Positions 9,058 to 19,371 are shown, numbered from the stretch's first letter. The stretch is 55,720 bases of DNA from Paenibacillus sp. LHD-117 (GCF_030929555.1 NZ_JAVFVT010000048.1:1-55720); one strand, 5' to 3'. The notes: generated by a model from the sequence alone, not told the origin. A program made the numbers and translations.

Positions 9058-12000
9058 ATGAAAACTATTTTATCGGCTTTATTCAAAAGCTTATTAATCA
9101 TCGTATTGCTGAGCTCTTTCGCTCAAGATTACAGCTATGTATACGCTGAAGGGCAGAAGAACAAACCCACTCCACGGAGTAAGACTGAAGTGCTTGTCAA
9201 ATACAAAGACCAGTCCAAATCCAAGGAAGCGAAGGAGCGGGTAGACAAGAAGTTATCGGCTAACGATCTTACCAGCAAGCGCAAAATGCAGCGTACCGGT
9301 GTGGAATTGCTAACGATTGAGGGTACAGGCTCGATGGAGGGGGTTCTGAGCGAACTTCGCAAAGATCCAAACGTACAATACGCGCAGCCGAACTATGAGC
9401 TAACACCTCTTGCGTTACCCGAGGATGAGCGATTTGAGGAATCTTGGGGATTGAACAACACAGGCCAAGACGTTGCGATGCAGCAAGGAGTGAAAGGCGT
9501 TGATATTCGCACGCTTGAAGCTTGGCAGCATACGACGGGACAAGCGTCTACGCTAATCGGAATATTGGACACGGGTATCGATATCCAGCATCCCGATTTG
9601 GCGGATCGTATTTATAGAAATTCGCTGGAGATTTCGGGCAACGGACTTGATGATGACGGGAATGGATATATAGATGACACGAGCGGTTGGGATTTTGCTA
9701 ATGACGACGCAACCGTATTTGATGCGGCAACACATGACAAACATGGTACGTTCGTGGCTGGTTTAGTTGCGGCAAGCGCTAATAGTATTGGAACAAGGGG
9801 CGTGGCGCCGAACATCACTCTGCTACCATTAAAGTTCATGTCGGACAACAAAGGATATACATCTGACGCGATTGCGGCGATCGAATATGCCAAACAAGCC
9901 GGAGTCAAGATCATAAATGCCAGCTTCGGCAGCCCATCTTCTAATCCGGCCTTAGAGGATGCTATACGCAATAGCGGTATCTTGTTCATAAGCGGTGCTG
10001 GAAACAATGGACAGGATACGGCGGCAAGTCCCGTCTATCCTGCGGCCTATTCTTTACCCAATGTGATTTCGGTAGCCGCGTTGGATAATCAAGGAATACT
10101 GGCGGCTACGTCCAATTACGGGACAAACGTGGATTTGGCGGCGCCGGGAGTTGCAGTGCTGAGCACTTTGCCGAATGAATCCAATGGTTACTTGACGGGT
10201 ACGTCGATGTCAGCCGCCTTCGTATCCGGTGTCGCGGGATTGGTCCAGAGCATGTACCCGGATTTGACGGCCGTTCAATTGGCTGATCGATTAAGAGCAG
10301 CCACAACATCGCTCGCCTCCTTGAAAGGAAAGGTAGCTAGCGGCGGCATCGTAGATGCCGCCAAGGCGATAACGGGAGAGGAAGCAGGCCCGGTTGTCAC
10401 AGATGAGACAACCCCTGTCATGGGCGAAGAAGATATCGACGATATGGTGGTAACGTTGGCTGCCGAGATTGATCCGGCGTTGCAAGAACAGATCCATTAC
10501 GGGGAAGAGGGCGTTTCCGTCACGACGGGGAATTATTCGAAGACTATCACGGATATGTCCGTCACGTCTCCCGGCTTTACAATCAATATCGGCCGGACTT
10601 ACAATTCCAAGGATGACCGTACTTCAAGCTGGATGGGAAGGGGATGGACGTTCAGCTTCGAAGGTAGCTTAAAACTGGGGACTCAGATGGTTGCCAAGCT
10701 GCCGAATGGATCGGCTCAAGTGTTCATTAAGAGCGGGGATACATATACGGCCAACGACTCGCATAGCGAGTTGAAGAAGCAGCCGGACAATACGCATATC
10801 CTGACGACCTCAGACCAATATTCGTACGGTTTTACGAGCGACGGTTATTTGAACTGGATGAAGGATCCCGCAGGAAATACGATTACGATCGAAGTCAGCA
10901 ACATGGGGAAAGTAACCAAAATAACGGATACCGTCGGCCGTGATTATACGGTTTCTTATACCGGTAACCTCATAACGAAAATAACGGATGTGACGGGGCG
11001 GTTCGTTACATATAGTTATGACAGCTCGAATCGACTGATCAATGTAACGGATGCCGAGGGCAAAGTCATATCCCGATATGAATATGATTCGTATAGCTAC
11101 TTGAACGTCGTCCGCAATTCCAGCGATCATGTTGTGGCTTCCATCATCTATGACCGAAACGCTGGCGTTAACCAAAACAAAGTTTCCCGTTACACCGACA
11201 CGTACGGAAATGCGCAATCATTCATTTACGATACGGTAAATCGGAAGACAACCATTAAGGATATCAATGGTCGTACATTGACGAAGTGGTACGATATGGC
11301 GATGTTTGTCACGAAGTCGCAAGATCCCGAAGGCAAGCAAACCGTTGTCGAATATTATACGGATGCAAGCGGCTTTAATAAATTCGGCGAAGAGAAGTCG
11401 ATTACGGATCGAAATGGCAACAAAACGTTATACGAAAGAGACAATAGAGGCAATATTACCAAAATCGTTAATCCGGATGGAAGCTTCCGGGAATATGCCT
11501 ACGACAATTGGAACCATCTTGTTAAGGAGAAGGACGAGCTTGGCAAGACGATATATTACGAATATATTAACCATTTGAAAACCAAACAGATTAATCCGAT
11601 TAACGGTACAGACGTCTACAATGGCACTTTATCCGGAGCTTTCATCGTTACTTCTTTTACGTATTATTCCCAAGCCGAGGCACAGCGTTTCGGCGTTTCG
11701 GTCAATGGTTTGTTGAAATCGGAGACCGATGCGGAAGGGAATGTAATCATCTATACGTATGACAAATACGGCAACGCCGTTACTAGCACCGCTCCTGGGG
11801 GAGGCGTAACAAGGAAAAGTTATTCGCCGCTTGGTTGGCTAACCTCTGTGATTACGCCGGAAGGATATCGAACGGATTATACGTATGACAGGAATGGAAG
11901 ATTATTGAGGAAGGTCGAAGATGGAGGAGAAACGTCTCGTTCCGTCTATGACACGGAAGGACGTAATGTTCAAGAAATTCGGCCTAACCAATATCAATCG

Positions 12001-15000
12001 TTCGAAGACCAACTATCTAATTCTACTGGCATTGCTTATAACAATCAGGAAGCAGGATTCAGAACTTATTATTATCCATATGGCAAGATCGAACGTACAG
12101 TCGATGAGATGGGTTTCGAAACCCGATATGAATACGACATATATGGCAACGTTACGAGAGAAATTCAACCGAACGGTTCGGAGTATGTGTATGAATACGA
12201 TGTCATGAATCGGATTAAAAGGGTATTGTTCAAAACCAGTAAATCGGCTGTACCTGTGAAGGTGAAGGATATTGCGATCACAACTTTATCTAACGGGCAT
12301 GAGCGCAAGACGGAAACCGTGTTTTTGAACGATACGGAACAAGCAGTAACCGCAACTGTATTTGATTGGAAGGGAAGAGTAGTCGAGAAACAACTTCCGG
12401 ACGGGAATACGGATCGAACAACTTACCATGCCAATGGTTTGACGAGTGCGGTCACAGATGCCAGAGGCTCTTCCACGATTTACGCCTACGATGGATTAAA
12501 TCGTCTAACCGATCAATGGGCGCCTCTGGATAAAGGAAAGTACATGTATACAGGGTTTGTCTATAATCGGAACGGGCAAAAAGTTGAAGAGCGCCGGGGT
12601 AAAGATCCTGTATCGCTATATAGCAAGCCGATTGGAGACCGAGCCGTTGTGTCCACATACATCTATGACGAACAGGGGCATAACACGGAGCTGCTCCATT
12701 CATCCGGCGGCAAAACCCTGATGCAATACAATTTGGACGGGCAGTTGGTTAGGAAAGAGGAATATTCATCAGCATCAGCGTCCATGGTAACCCAATATGC
12801 ATACAATCATCGTGGTCAGATTATTTCCCAGAAAAATCCGGTAAGGGGCGGAGATATTAGCGGCGTTGCATTTACAAGCAATAACTTGATACAACTCGAG
12901 ACTAAAACCCGCTATGACGCCAATGGGAACATAGTTTCTGTTATAACACCGGACGGCAAAGAAACAAAGTATGAATATGATGCGCTAAACCGAGTGACGA
13001 AAACGAAGAGTGAGGCTTTGGACGAATTTGGAAAACCATCCATTGCGACAACGGAGACGACTTACAACTGGCAGGGAAACCCGCTTACTTCGACGGATGT
13101 TTTAGGACGAAAGACGTCCTATTCGTATAATGCGAATGGTTCGCTTGAACTCACAACGTATCCGCATGGCGGAAAGCAGTTACAAGTTTACGACCGGGCA
13201 CAACGAAAAATCGCCGTTATTTCGCCGGCAGCTTATCGTGAAGACTTGCATTGGGATCAAATGCAACGAACTGAATATATGTATGATAAGATGGATCGGG
13301 TTAAGGTTGTAACGGAATTTTTCAAAAGTTTAGAGTATAACCCGCAGAGCGAGGAACTGACATCCGAATGGGAAGAACTGGTTACAAAGGCGTTCGCATA
13401 TGACGAGAAAGGCAATGTCACCAAAGAACTTGACGGAGAAGGTTATGCTTTCGGAACGGGCAAGACGGCGGACGAACGCATTCAGAACGGGTATGGTACT
13501 CGAACGACTTATAACGCCGCCAATTTGATTGCCACAAAGACGGATCCGGTTAGCGCTGAGAAAGGTAATAAATTTACAAGTATTTATACGTATGATGGTC
13601 TAGGTAGACAAATCGCCGAAACCGATGCGATCGGCACGGTGTACGTCACCTATTACGACGATGCAAACCGTATATCGTCGACAGCCGTACGGAAGTCGGC
13701 TGCTTCGCCAGAGCAGGCACTTACGACGAATGAGTATGACTGGGCGGGGCACCTGCTCGAGCAGAGGGATGCGAATGGACAGGTAACGCGTTACAGTTAT
13801 AATGATTTTGGTCAGATCCGTACGGTACAAATGCCTGGAGACGAGACCATGCCGCCCCAAGTATTGAACCGACAATACGATGTGATGGGTCGCCTTGCGA
13901 AGGAATGGGATGCGCTTGGCGCCGTTCAATTGACAACATACGATCCGAGCGGAAGAGTCATAAGTCAAACCCAGCAGTCCAGCACGAGTACGAATAGGAT
14001 CACGACTTCTACCGGATATGATTTGGCTGGTAATAAGCGATTCGAGACCGATGGCAATGGCAATCGGATCGCCTATCAATATGATGCAATGAACCGATTG
14101 ATAGAGAAACAGGTCAAAGTAACAGGCGTTAACTCGGCGTCACAGGAACAGGTGACATCGTATCTATACGACCGGAATGGAAATATTCTTAATGAGAACT
14201 ACTTAATAAATGGAGAGACTCATGAATTAACATTCGTTTACGACGGCCTTAATCGGTTGGCGGTGAAATGGGATGCCAACGGAGTTGTCGTTCAAAGATT
14301 GGCGTATAACGCCAACCATGCGCAAGTAAAATCATGGGATGCATTGAATCGGCTTTCTCAATATCAATATGATCGCAATAATCGGGAGACGGCACGAGTA
14401 GATGCGTTAAATAACCGCATCGAAAACGTGTATAACGAGTTGGGACTCGTCAGCTTGTATCGCGATGCGAAAGGCAACGAAACGGCGTATTCGTATGATT
14501 TCATGCGTAGACTGACGAGCATAACGAATGCGTTGGGCGAAGTAACCCGTTATACGTATGATCAGGTTGGTAACAAACTGACGCAGACGGATGGTAGAGG
14601 TTTTACGCAAACCTTCGTCTACAACGCCGGCAATAAGCTCATTGCACGCATCGATCCCGCAGCCGAGCAGAGCGACGAATCCGTTCCGACCGAAAATATG
14701 GAAGCCAAGACGGAAAGCTATCGTTATCGCGCAGACGGTAGCTTGCATTCGAAGATTGACCGAAACGGTCATACGACAACGTATGCCTATGACATTCATG
14801 GTAGGTTAACGACGGAATCGGTCGAAGGAGCGGGCATTGCCCAGCTCTCTGAGCTGCAGCTGAAAGTGACATACACATACGATGCGAACGGCAACCAACT
14901 TACGATGACGGATAGCACCGGGACGACAAGCCGGACGTATGACGAGCTTAACCGGGTCGTAACGAAGTCCGTTCCGAAGATGGGAACTAGCGTCTTCCAT

Positions 15001-17307
15001 TACGATGTAATGGATGAATTGTTCCCAGGTTATTCTGTTGAGAAAACCGTGGATGTCAAAAACAACGAAACTTTGAAGGTCTATGATAATGCAAATCGCT
15101 TGTCGATTGTTAAGAGCAGCCCGACAGACACAGCCACGTACACCTATTACGATGATGGCAGCGTGAAGATGATTCAATACAGCAACGGCATCAAGGAGGA
15201 ATATACGTATACCGCGGGTAATCAATTAGAGACGCTGAAGAACTGGAAGGGCACTACACTGCTAGATTCTTACACGTATGCGTACGATGCGGCAGGGAAT
15301 CAAACTTCCAAGACCGAAATGCAAAACGGCGTCACGATTGGGACTACGACGTATACGTATGACGAATTGAATCGACTTTCGCGCGTCCAAGAACCAAGCG
15401 GCCGTGTATCCAGCTACACCTACGACGCCTCCGGCAACCGAACGCAGGAGAAAGTCGTTCAGGGAAGCCAGGTCACCTTGACTTTGTACACGTACAACGA
15501 GCAGAATCGGCTCATGAATACGACAGAAGTCAAGACGAATGGCGAGAAGCTGATCGATCAATACAAATACGATAACAACGGCAACTTGATCTTCAAGGGA
15601 CGCGAGGTTACTAAAGTTGTTGATCCCATGCAGCCGATCGATCCAAGCTTTGGCATGTTCATCACTGGCCAGGAGAACGAGAATCCGCGTATCCAAAATA
15701 TTGTCGACGGCACGGCCCAGTTTGTCTACGATGGTTGGAATCAATTAATTCAGATTGGCTCGGGAAGCGGCGGTTCAACCTATGCGTATAATGCCGAAGG
15801 CCTTCGTACGCAGAAGACAGTAGGAGGAGAGACGACTCTTTATCTCTATGAATACGATAAAGTTATTCTGGAGGTTAACGGCAAAGGCCAGACCAAAGCA
15901 AGAAATGTATATGGCATTAACTTGCTGACGCGGGAAATGGGCAGCGAGAAATACAGCTACTTGTACAACGGCCATGGCGACGTCACTTCATTGGTAGACA
16001 ACGCAGGCGTTGTTAAGGCTTCGTATCGGTATGACGCATTCGGCAACATAATGGAGTCCACGGGTACCGTTCAGAATCCGATTCGATATGCGGGATATCA
16101 GTACGACGAGGAGAGCAAGCTGTATTATTTGAACGCCCGTTATTATGATCCGAAGATCGCAAGGTTCTTGAGCGAGGATACGTATCGAGGGAATGCTAAA
16201 GATCCGTTGTCGCTGAATCTTTATACGTACACAATTAATAATCCGTTGAAGTATTATGATCCTAGTGGTCATAATTATATTGATCGCGGAGATAAAGGCA
16301 AAGAAGTCAAAGAAGTACAACAGAAGCTAAAGGATATGGGCTTTAATGTTGCAGTGGATGGTTCGTTTGGTCCTCAAACCGAGGCAGCGGTTAAGGCATT
16401 CCAGAAGAGTATGGGCATCAAAGTAGATGGTAGCGTGGGTAATCAGACGTTGAGCGTATTGAATGCTGCACACAGTACTAGAGCAGCTCCAGACTCTATT
16501 CAACAATATGCTCTTGATTCAGCTAAGAATACAAAGCCAGGAGGACTATCATCAGCCGATAATTCTTATTATAATGATTCAAGAAGGAATAAGAACTATC
16601 AACCTGAGCAGGGATCTAATACCAAGCAGTCATCATCTAAGGAATCCAGTAATACGGGTAAGCAGTCAACTCAGCCTGCAAAATCGACATCTGATCTGAA
16701 CTCAAACACCCAGGTAAGTAAGTTTCAAGGAGCAGTCAATAATGCGAAAAACCTTGCCTATGACTTTCTTGATGGTTATACGATGGGCGCATGGGGTGAA
16801 TATGTTGCAATAACTGAGGAAGATCCTTACTCCTTTAAACAATTTTTAGCTGCAGGTAATGTCGCAATAAATTTCATTCCGCAAAAGAAGGTACAGGAAT
16901 TAATTGAAAGTGGGCCTGTAATAGTAAAAGAGGTTGTTGAAACCGTTGAAACAACAGTGAAGGGTATTATGGCAAAAAACGCTGATGAGGGGACGGGTAA
17001 TCAATTAACTCGGAACGTAACTAAGACTTCCGAACTTGATAAGAATTTGCTTGATAATCTAACAGATGCAGGCACAATTAAATCAGGAGGAAGAAGTGGT
17101 GGAGGAAGACCACTGAATGGTACTCCGAACAGTTACGTTAAAACAGATGCAGGGCACACCCTTGTATATGATGGTGATGGCAGACTAATTTATGATATTT
17201 CGAGTGAAAGGGTAAAAATGACCGTTTGGGATAAAGCACCTAACGGAAATTATTATCCAAGGGATGTAAAATTGGAAGGTAGTGTTCCATCAGAATTATT
17301 AAAATAG
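9058..17307 (+). CDS. Subtilisin-RHS fusion toxin (WapA-like polymorphic toxin)
   Basis: 2749 residues. A signal peptide (to about residue 31) is followed by an I9-like propeptide (about 43-120) and an S8 subtilase domain (about 150-440) with triad Asp171 (ILDTGID), His229 (HDKHG) and Ser383 (GTSMSAAF) and oxyanion Asn316. From about residue 480 come RHS entry sequence (VTTGNYSKTITD) and dozens of YD repeats (YTYDANGN, YxYDxxNR). The RHS core closes with RYAGYQYDEESKLYYLNARY and a DPSG boundary at Asp2401. The variable tail has a PG_binding_1 module (about 2411-2470), a low-complexity Ser/Gln linker, and a toxin-like domain I do not recognise (last about 70 residues, GGGRPLNGTPNSYVKT to the end). 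CGGAGGAA precedes the ATG. By family analogy the core encapsulates the tail and the subtilase could process the shell or prey surface. Confidence 0.85.
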   Translation: MKTILSALFKSLLIIVLLSSFAQDYSYVYAEGQKNKPTPRSKTEVLVKYKDQSKSKEAKERVDKKLSANDLTSKRKMQRTGVELLTIEGTGSMEGVLSELRKDPNVQYAQPNYELTPLALPEDERFEESWGLNNTGQDVAMQQGVKGVDIRTLEAWQHTTGQASTLIGILDTGIDIQHPDLADRIYRNSLEISGNGLDDDGNGYIDDTSGWDFANDDATVFDAATHDKHGTFVAGLVAASANSIGTRGVAPNITLLPLKFMSDNKGYTSDAIAAIEYAKQAGVKIINASFGSPSSNPALEDAIRNSGILFISGAGNNGQDTAASPVYPAAYSLPNVISVAALDNQGILAATSNYGTNVDLAAPGVAVLSTLPNESNGYLTGTSMSAAFVSGVAGLVQSMYPDLTAVQLADRLRAATTSLASLKGKVASGGIVDAAKAITGEEAGPVVTDETTPVMGEEDIDDMVVTLAAEIDPALQEQIHYGEEGVSVTTGNYSKTITDMSVTSPGFTINIGRTYNSKDDRTSSWMGRGWTFSFEGSLKLGTQMVAKLPNGSAQVFIKSGDTYTANDSHSELKKQPDNTHILTTSDQYSYGFTSDGYLNWMKDPAGNTITIEVSNMGKVTKITDTVGRDYTVSYTGNLITKITDVTGRFVTYSYDSSNRLINVTDAEGKVISRYEYDSYSYLNVVRNSSDHVVASIIYDRNAGVNQNKVSRYTDTYGNAQSFIYDTVNRKTTIKDINGRTLTKWYDMAMFVTKSQDPEGKQTVVEYYTDASGFNKFGEEKSITDRNGNKTLYERDNRGNITKIVNPDGSFREYAYDNWNHLVKEKDELGKTIYYEYINHLKTKQINPINGTDVYNGTLSGAFIVTSFTYYSQAEAQRFGVSVNGLLKSETDAEGNVIIYTYDKYGNAVTSTAPGGGVTRKSYSPLGWLTSVITPEGYRTDYTYDRNGRLLRKVEDGGETSRSVYDTEGRNVQEIRPNQYQSFEDQLSNSTGIAYNNQEAGFRTYYYPYGKIERTVDEMGFETRYEYDIYGNVTREIQPNGSEYVYEYDVMNRIKRVLFKTSKSAVPVKVKDIAITTLSNGHERKTETVFLNDTEQAVTATVFDWKGRVVEKQLPDGNTDRTTYHANGLTSAVTDARGSSTIYAYDGLNRLTDQWAPLDKGKYMYTGFVYNRNGQKVEERRGKDPVSLYSKPIGDRAVVSTYIYDEQGHNTELLHSSGGKTLMQYNLDGQLVRKEEYSSASASMVTQYAYNHRGQIISQKNPVRGGDISGVAFTSNNLIQLETKTRYDANGNIVSVITPDGKETKYEYDALNRVTKTKSEALDEFGKPSIATTETTYNWQGNPLTSTDVLGRKTSYSYNANGSLELTTYPHGGKQLQVYDRAQRKIAVISPAAYREDLHWDQMQRTEYMYDKMDRVKVVTEFFKSLEYNPQSEELTSEWEELVTKAFAYDEKGNVTKELDGEGYAFGTGKTADERIQNGYGTRTTYNAANLIATKTDPVSAEKGNKFTSIYTYDGLGRQIAETDAIGTVYVTYYDDANRISSTAVRKSAASPEQALTTNEYDWAGHLLEQRDANGQVTRYSYNDFGQIRTVQMPGDETMPPQVLNRQYDVMGRLAKEWDALGAVQLTTYDPSGRVISQTQQSSTSTNRITTSTGYDLAGNKRFETDGNGNRIAYQYDAMNRLIEKQVKVTGVNSASQEQVTSYLYDRNGNILNENYLINGETHELTFVYDGLNRLAVKWDANGVVVQRLAYNANHAQVKSWDALNRLSQYQYDRNNRETARVDALNNRIENVYNELGLVSLYRDAKGNETAYSYDFMRRLTSITNALGEVTRYTYDQVGNKLTQTDGRGFTQTFVYNAGNKLIARIDPAAEQSDESVPTENMEAKTESYRYRADGSLHSKIDRNGHTTTYAYDIHGRLTTESVEGAGIAQLSELQLKVTYTYDANGNQLTMTDSTGTTSRTYDELNRVVTKSVPKMGTSVFHYDVMDELFPGYSVEKTVDVKNNETLKVYDNANRLSIVKSSPTDTATYTYYDDGSVKMIQYSNGIKEEYTYTAGNQLETLKNWKGTTLLDSYTYAYDAAGNQTSKTEMQNGVTIGTTTYTYDELNRLSRVQEPSGRVSSYTYDASGNRTQEKVVQGSQVTLTLYTYNEQNRLMNTTEVKTNGEKLIDQYKYDNNGNLIFKGREVTKVVDPMQPIDPSFGMFITGQENENPRIQNIVDGTAQFVYDGWNQLIQIGSGSGGSTYAYNAEGLRTQKTVGGETTLYLYEYDKVILEVNGKGQTKARNVYGINLLTREMGSEKYSYLYNGHGDVTSLVDNAGVVKASYRYDAFGNIMESTGTVQNPIRYAGYQYDEESKLYYLNARYYDPKIARFLSEDTYRGNAKDPLSLNLYTYTINNPLKYYDPSGHNYIDRGDKGKEVKEVQQKLKDMGFNVAVDGSFGPQTEAAVKAFQKSMGIKVDGSVGNQTLSVLNAAHSTRAAPDSIQQYALDSAKNTKPGGLSSADNSYYNDSRRNKNYQPEQGSNTKQSSSKESSNTGKQSTQPAKSTSDLNSNTQVSKFQGAVNNAKNLAYDFLDGYTMGAWGEYVAITEEDPYSFKQFLAAGNVAINFIPQKKVQELIESGPVIVKEVVETVETTVKGIMAKNADEGTGNQLTRNVTKTSELDKNLLDNLTDAGTIKSGGRSGGGRPLNGTPNSYVKTDAGHTLVYDGDGRLIYDISSERVKMTVWDKAPNGNYYPRDVKLEGSVPSELLK

Positions 17308-17317
17308 GAGATTGAAC

Positions 17318-17776
17318 ATGAAAATTTATGAAAGCATAGCCAATGAGAACTTGCTGAAAGAATTTGCGAATCCTATGGGAAAGACTATGATGAATCATGC
17401 CTTTAATACTTGTGGTATTGAAAACTATTTATCGATTGCCACAGTGCTTTCACCTAAGATTTTAGAAGTCAATGGTTGCTACTTCATCTCTGAATTTTAT
17501 AATGGCAATATTGAATCGCTAGAACAGGAGTATAATTTTGACAGACAAAAAATAGAAAAGCACGTTAATAGTTGGTCTTTGACAGACTTTTTCTTACTAG
17601 CAAGAGATAGTTCGTTGGATAATGATGGTATCTATTTTAATTTCTGCAAAATTATCAAATACTTTTGGGAATTATGGTTTAAGGAACTATTTCCTGAGCT
17701 CAAATTTAATATTGAAATAATTGAAAATTTCATGGGAGAGTCAGACATGGCAATAACTGTTTATCAACTTACATGA
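17318..17776 (+). CDS. Probable immunity protein for the WapA-like toxin
   Basis: 152 residues, acidic and AT-rich in codon use, with no signal peptide. I do not recognise the family. It starts 10 bp after the toxin stop codon. TAGGAG (17305-17310) overlaps the toxin stop and is 7 bases from the ATG at 17318; the TTG at 17312 is too close to serve. A cognate immunity gene immediately after the variable toxin tail is the normal arrangement for RHS/WapA toxins, so the role is inferred from position. It is followed by a terminator. Confidence 0.65.
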   Translation: MKIYESIANENLLKEFANPMGKTMMNHAFNTCGIENYLSIATVLSPKILEVNGCYFISEFYNGNIESLEQEYNFDRQKIEKHVNSWSLTDFFLLARDSSLDNDGIYFNFCKIIKYFWELWFKELFPELKFNIEIIENFMGESDMAITVYQLT

Positions 17777-17789
17777 ATCATAAGTATAG

Positions 17790-17827
17790 ACCTTGATTGG
17801 CTTCATGCCTTTCAAGGTTTCTTTTTT
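17790..17827 (+). terminator. Terminator of toxin/immunity operon 1
   Basis: Nested hairpin ACCTTG-att-GGC-ttcat-GCC-ttt-CAAGGT followed by T-rich sequence. Very similar hairpins follow two other immunity-like genes (23406 and 34456), and the start of one follows the gene ending at 36113. Confidence 0.75.
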
Positions 17828-17828
17828 G

Positions 17829-18339
17829 GTGGGGGCCACCCAGTGCCGAATGAACCCATCATTCAACCAAAAACACATCTAACCCATGTAATACCCGTAT
17901 AATGATTTCTTGAATTTGTTGTACGTACTAGAATGCTTGAATTTTATATCCTAAATAACGCTATACCGTTACATTTTACAGGTCGATTATGGTCAGATAC
18001 TACCATGATTGACCTGTTTTTTGTTATCTTCGCTTTCTTGCGTTTTTTTCAAAATTTTTCGCAACTGTAGAATACTTCGCCCCGATAGGGAGGATGACAA
18101 GGTAATGCATCTTTTAAGATGGAAAGCACGACCATTATTAGTAGGGGCGGCTAAATCAAGTAATTTGATTTTGTCCGCAACAGAACTGTTCATAGTAGCG
18201 ATTATTACGACGAAGAAAGCAATCTGGTGACGATCAGTTTACATAAAGAGTAGGTCATGTGGTAAGGCTAGCCACCCACTCCCTCATTCTTATAATACAA
18301 GCGGCAAATTCGTCAAAAGTTTTGCCAGTGGGGGAACGC
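17829..18339 (+). repeat. Conserved spacer copy 1 (Rep leader element)
   Basis: No protein gene. A block of about 510 bp recurs in full at 22325 and in truncated form at 23445 and 34933. Shared landmarks are GAATGA-5-TCATTC (17848-17864); a 16-bp stem ACAGGTCGATTATGGT/ACCATGATTGACCTGT with T-run (17978-18022), looking like a terminator or origin hairpin; AAGAAAGCAATCTGGTGACGA; and a final leader hairpin before the Rep start. The leader contains GGCAAA/TTTTGCC arms, and CCCACT can pair with the AGTGGG of the ribosome site. Confidence 0.8.
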
Positions 18340-19202
18340 ATGAATAACGTACAGCTTTCAATAGACAAAGTTGCTATTGAATATCATGGAGTGACGGTGA
18401 ACTTCTACAATCAACTCGCCCTGTCTTTTCGGGACTGGTTTGATGTTAAGCCTGTCATACGTCATAAAGGGTATGTTTATCATTGGAATTTGGGAATGGA
18501 TGATGCTTACCTGTACTTGCGGTATCAACCATGGTGGCAGAAGAAATCAAGGAAGTACACGCTTCAAATTGAAACCCATCCTGATTATTTGGTGAAGTTT
18601 CGCACGTTGCTTGATGCACTATACGGACATTCTCAGGAAGTTCATTTCAACCGATGCGAGTTGGCTTATGATTTCCCATACCCGATGAGCAATGTATTTC
18701 TTGCTTCAAATACGGGGCGGAACATGAATGTTTATGAAGGCACTCGCTATTTTGGCAGGAAAGAAGAAAGCAAAGACCATGCTTTCTGTCGGAATTATGA
18801 TAAGAAGGAAGAACGGAAGTCCAAGGGGATTGAGAAGTGGGGGAACGAACAAGGGTGGAACTGGTTTATAGACCTGACGAGAAAATCCCGATGGAGAGCA
18901 TCATCCAGTATCCGCCCAAGTTCAATGACTACTACACTTGTAGCATTATTGCTGACTTGCAAGCTGTACGAGCGGAGAAAAGAGCCATGATACTAGCACT
19001 ACAACATGGCTTAATGACTCCTGATGAACTCAGCAAGCATCACCGAGCATCAATAAAAGAAATTATGTCCTTACAGAAACAGAAACCCGTAGATTTTGAT
19101 GCTCTCGCCACTAGGCATTGGGCGGATTTAATAACAGTTCCCTGTGCTTTAGTTTGTGGCAAGGTTAGTTATCTTCCTGTACAAGAAGTTCGCTCAGGCT
19201 GA
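18340..19202 (+). pseudogene. Rolling-circle replication initiator (Rep_trans-like), frameshifted
   Basis: The ATG at 18340 follows GTGGGGGAAC. The first frame runs MNNVQLSIDKVAIEY through RNYDKKEERKSKGIEKWG. That is a Rep/relaxase-type fold with a candidate nicking Tyr in NYDKKEE. Reading then continues in another frame as ERTRVELVYRPDEK to a stop at 19202. The RVELVYR segment and the downstream helices are normal Rep_trans features. Restoring one G in the run of five G at 18839-18843 rejoins the frames, so the defect is a single-base deletion in a homopolymer (or a sequencing error). The 3' end overlaps the opposing xre gene. A second, much shorter relic lies at 22842. Confidence 0.72.
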
Positions 19203-19371
19203 TGTTTAATGTCTTGCAGATAACGTCAAATGTGCTGAGATGAACTCTGTCGACTTCACTGGAGCATAGATGACTTATGGTATTTGGTCGTAGTCCTGTT
19301 AACCTTGCCAATTCACGCTGAGACATATTACGTTCAGCTAGAATCTCTTTGAGTTTTACTACAACGGGCAA
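19165..19371 (-). CDS. Xre-family helix-turn-helix regulator
   Basis: 68 residues, essentially one HTH_3 domain: LKEILAERNMSQRELARLTG, then RPNTISHLCS as recognition helix, then LSTFDVICKTLNISLSELL. The start is TTG at 19371. It is transcribed divergently from the serine recombinase, and the shared region holds an 8-bp inverted repeat around the recombinase promoter. It is probably a small cI-like repressor controlling the recombinase and perhaps Rep. Confidence 0.8.
   Translation of the reverse strand: MPVVVKLKEILAERNMSQRELARLTGLRPNTISHLCSSEVDRVHLSTFDVICKTLNISLSELLVQEDN

Noticed and set aside
18009..18230. Small ORFs in spacer copies (also 22430-22618)
   Set aside because: They begin at or in the T-run of the terminator-like stem. 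Similarity between copies is at DNA level only and the frames end at different places.
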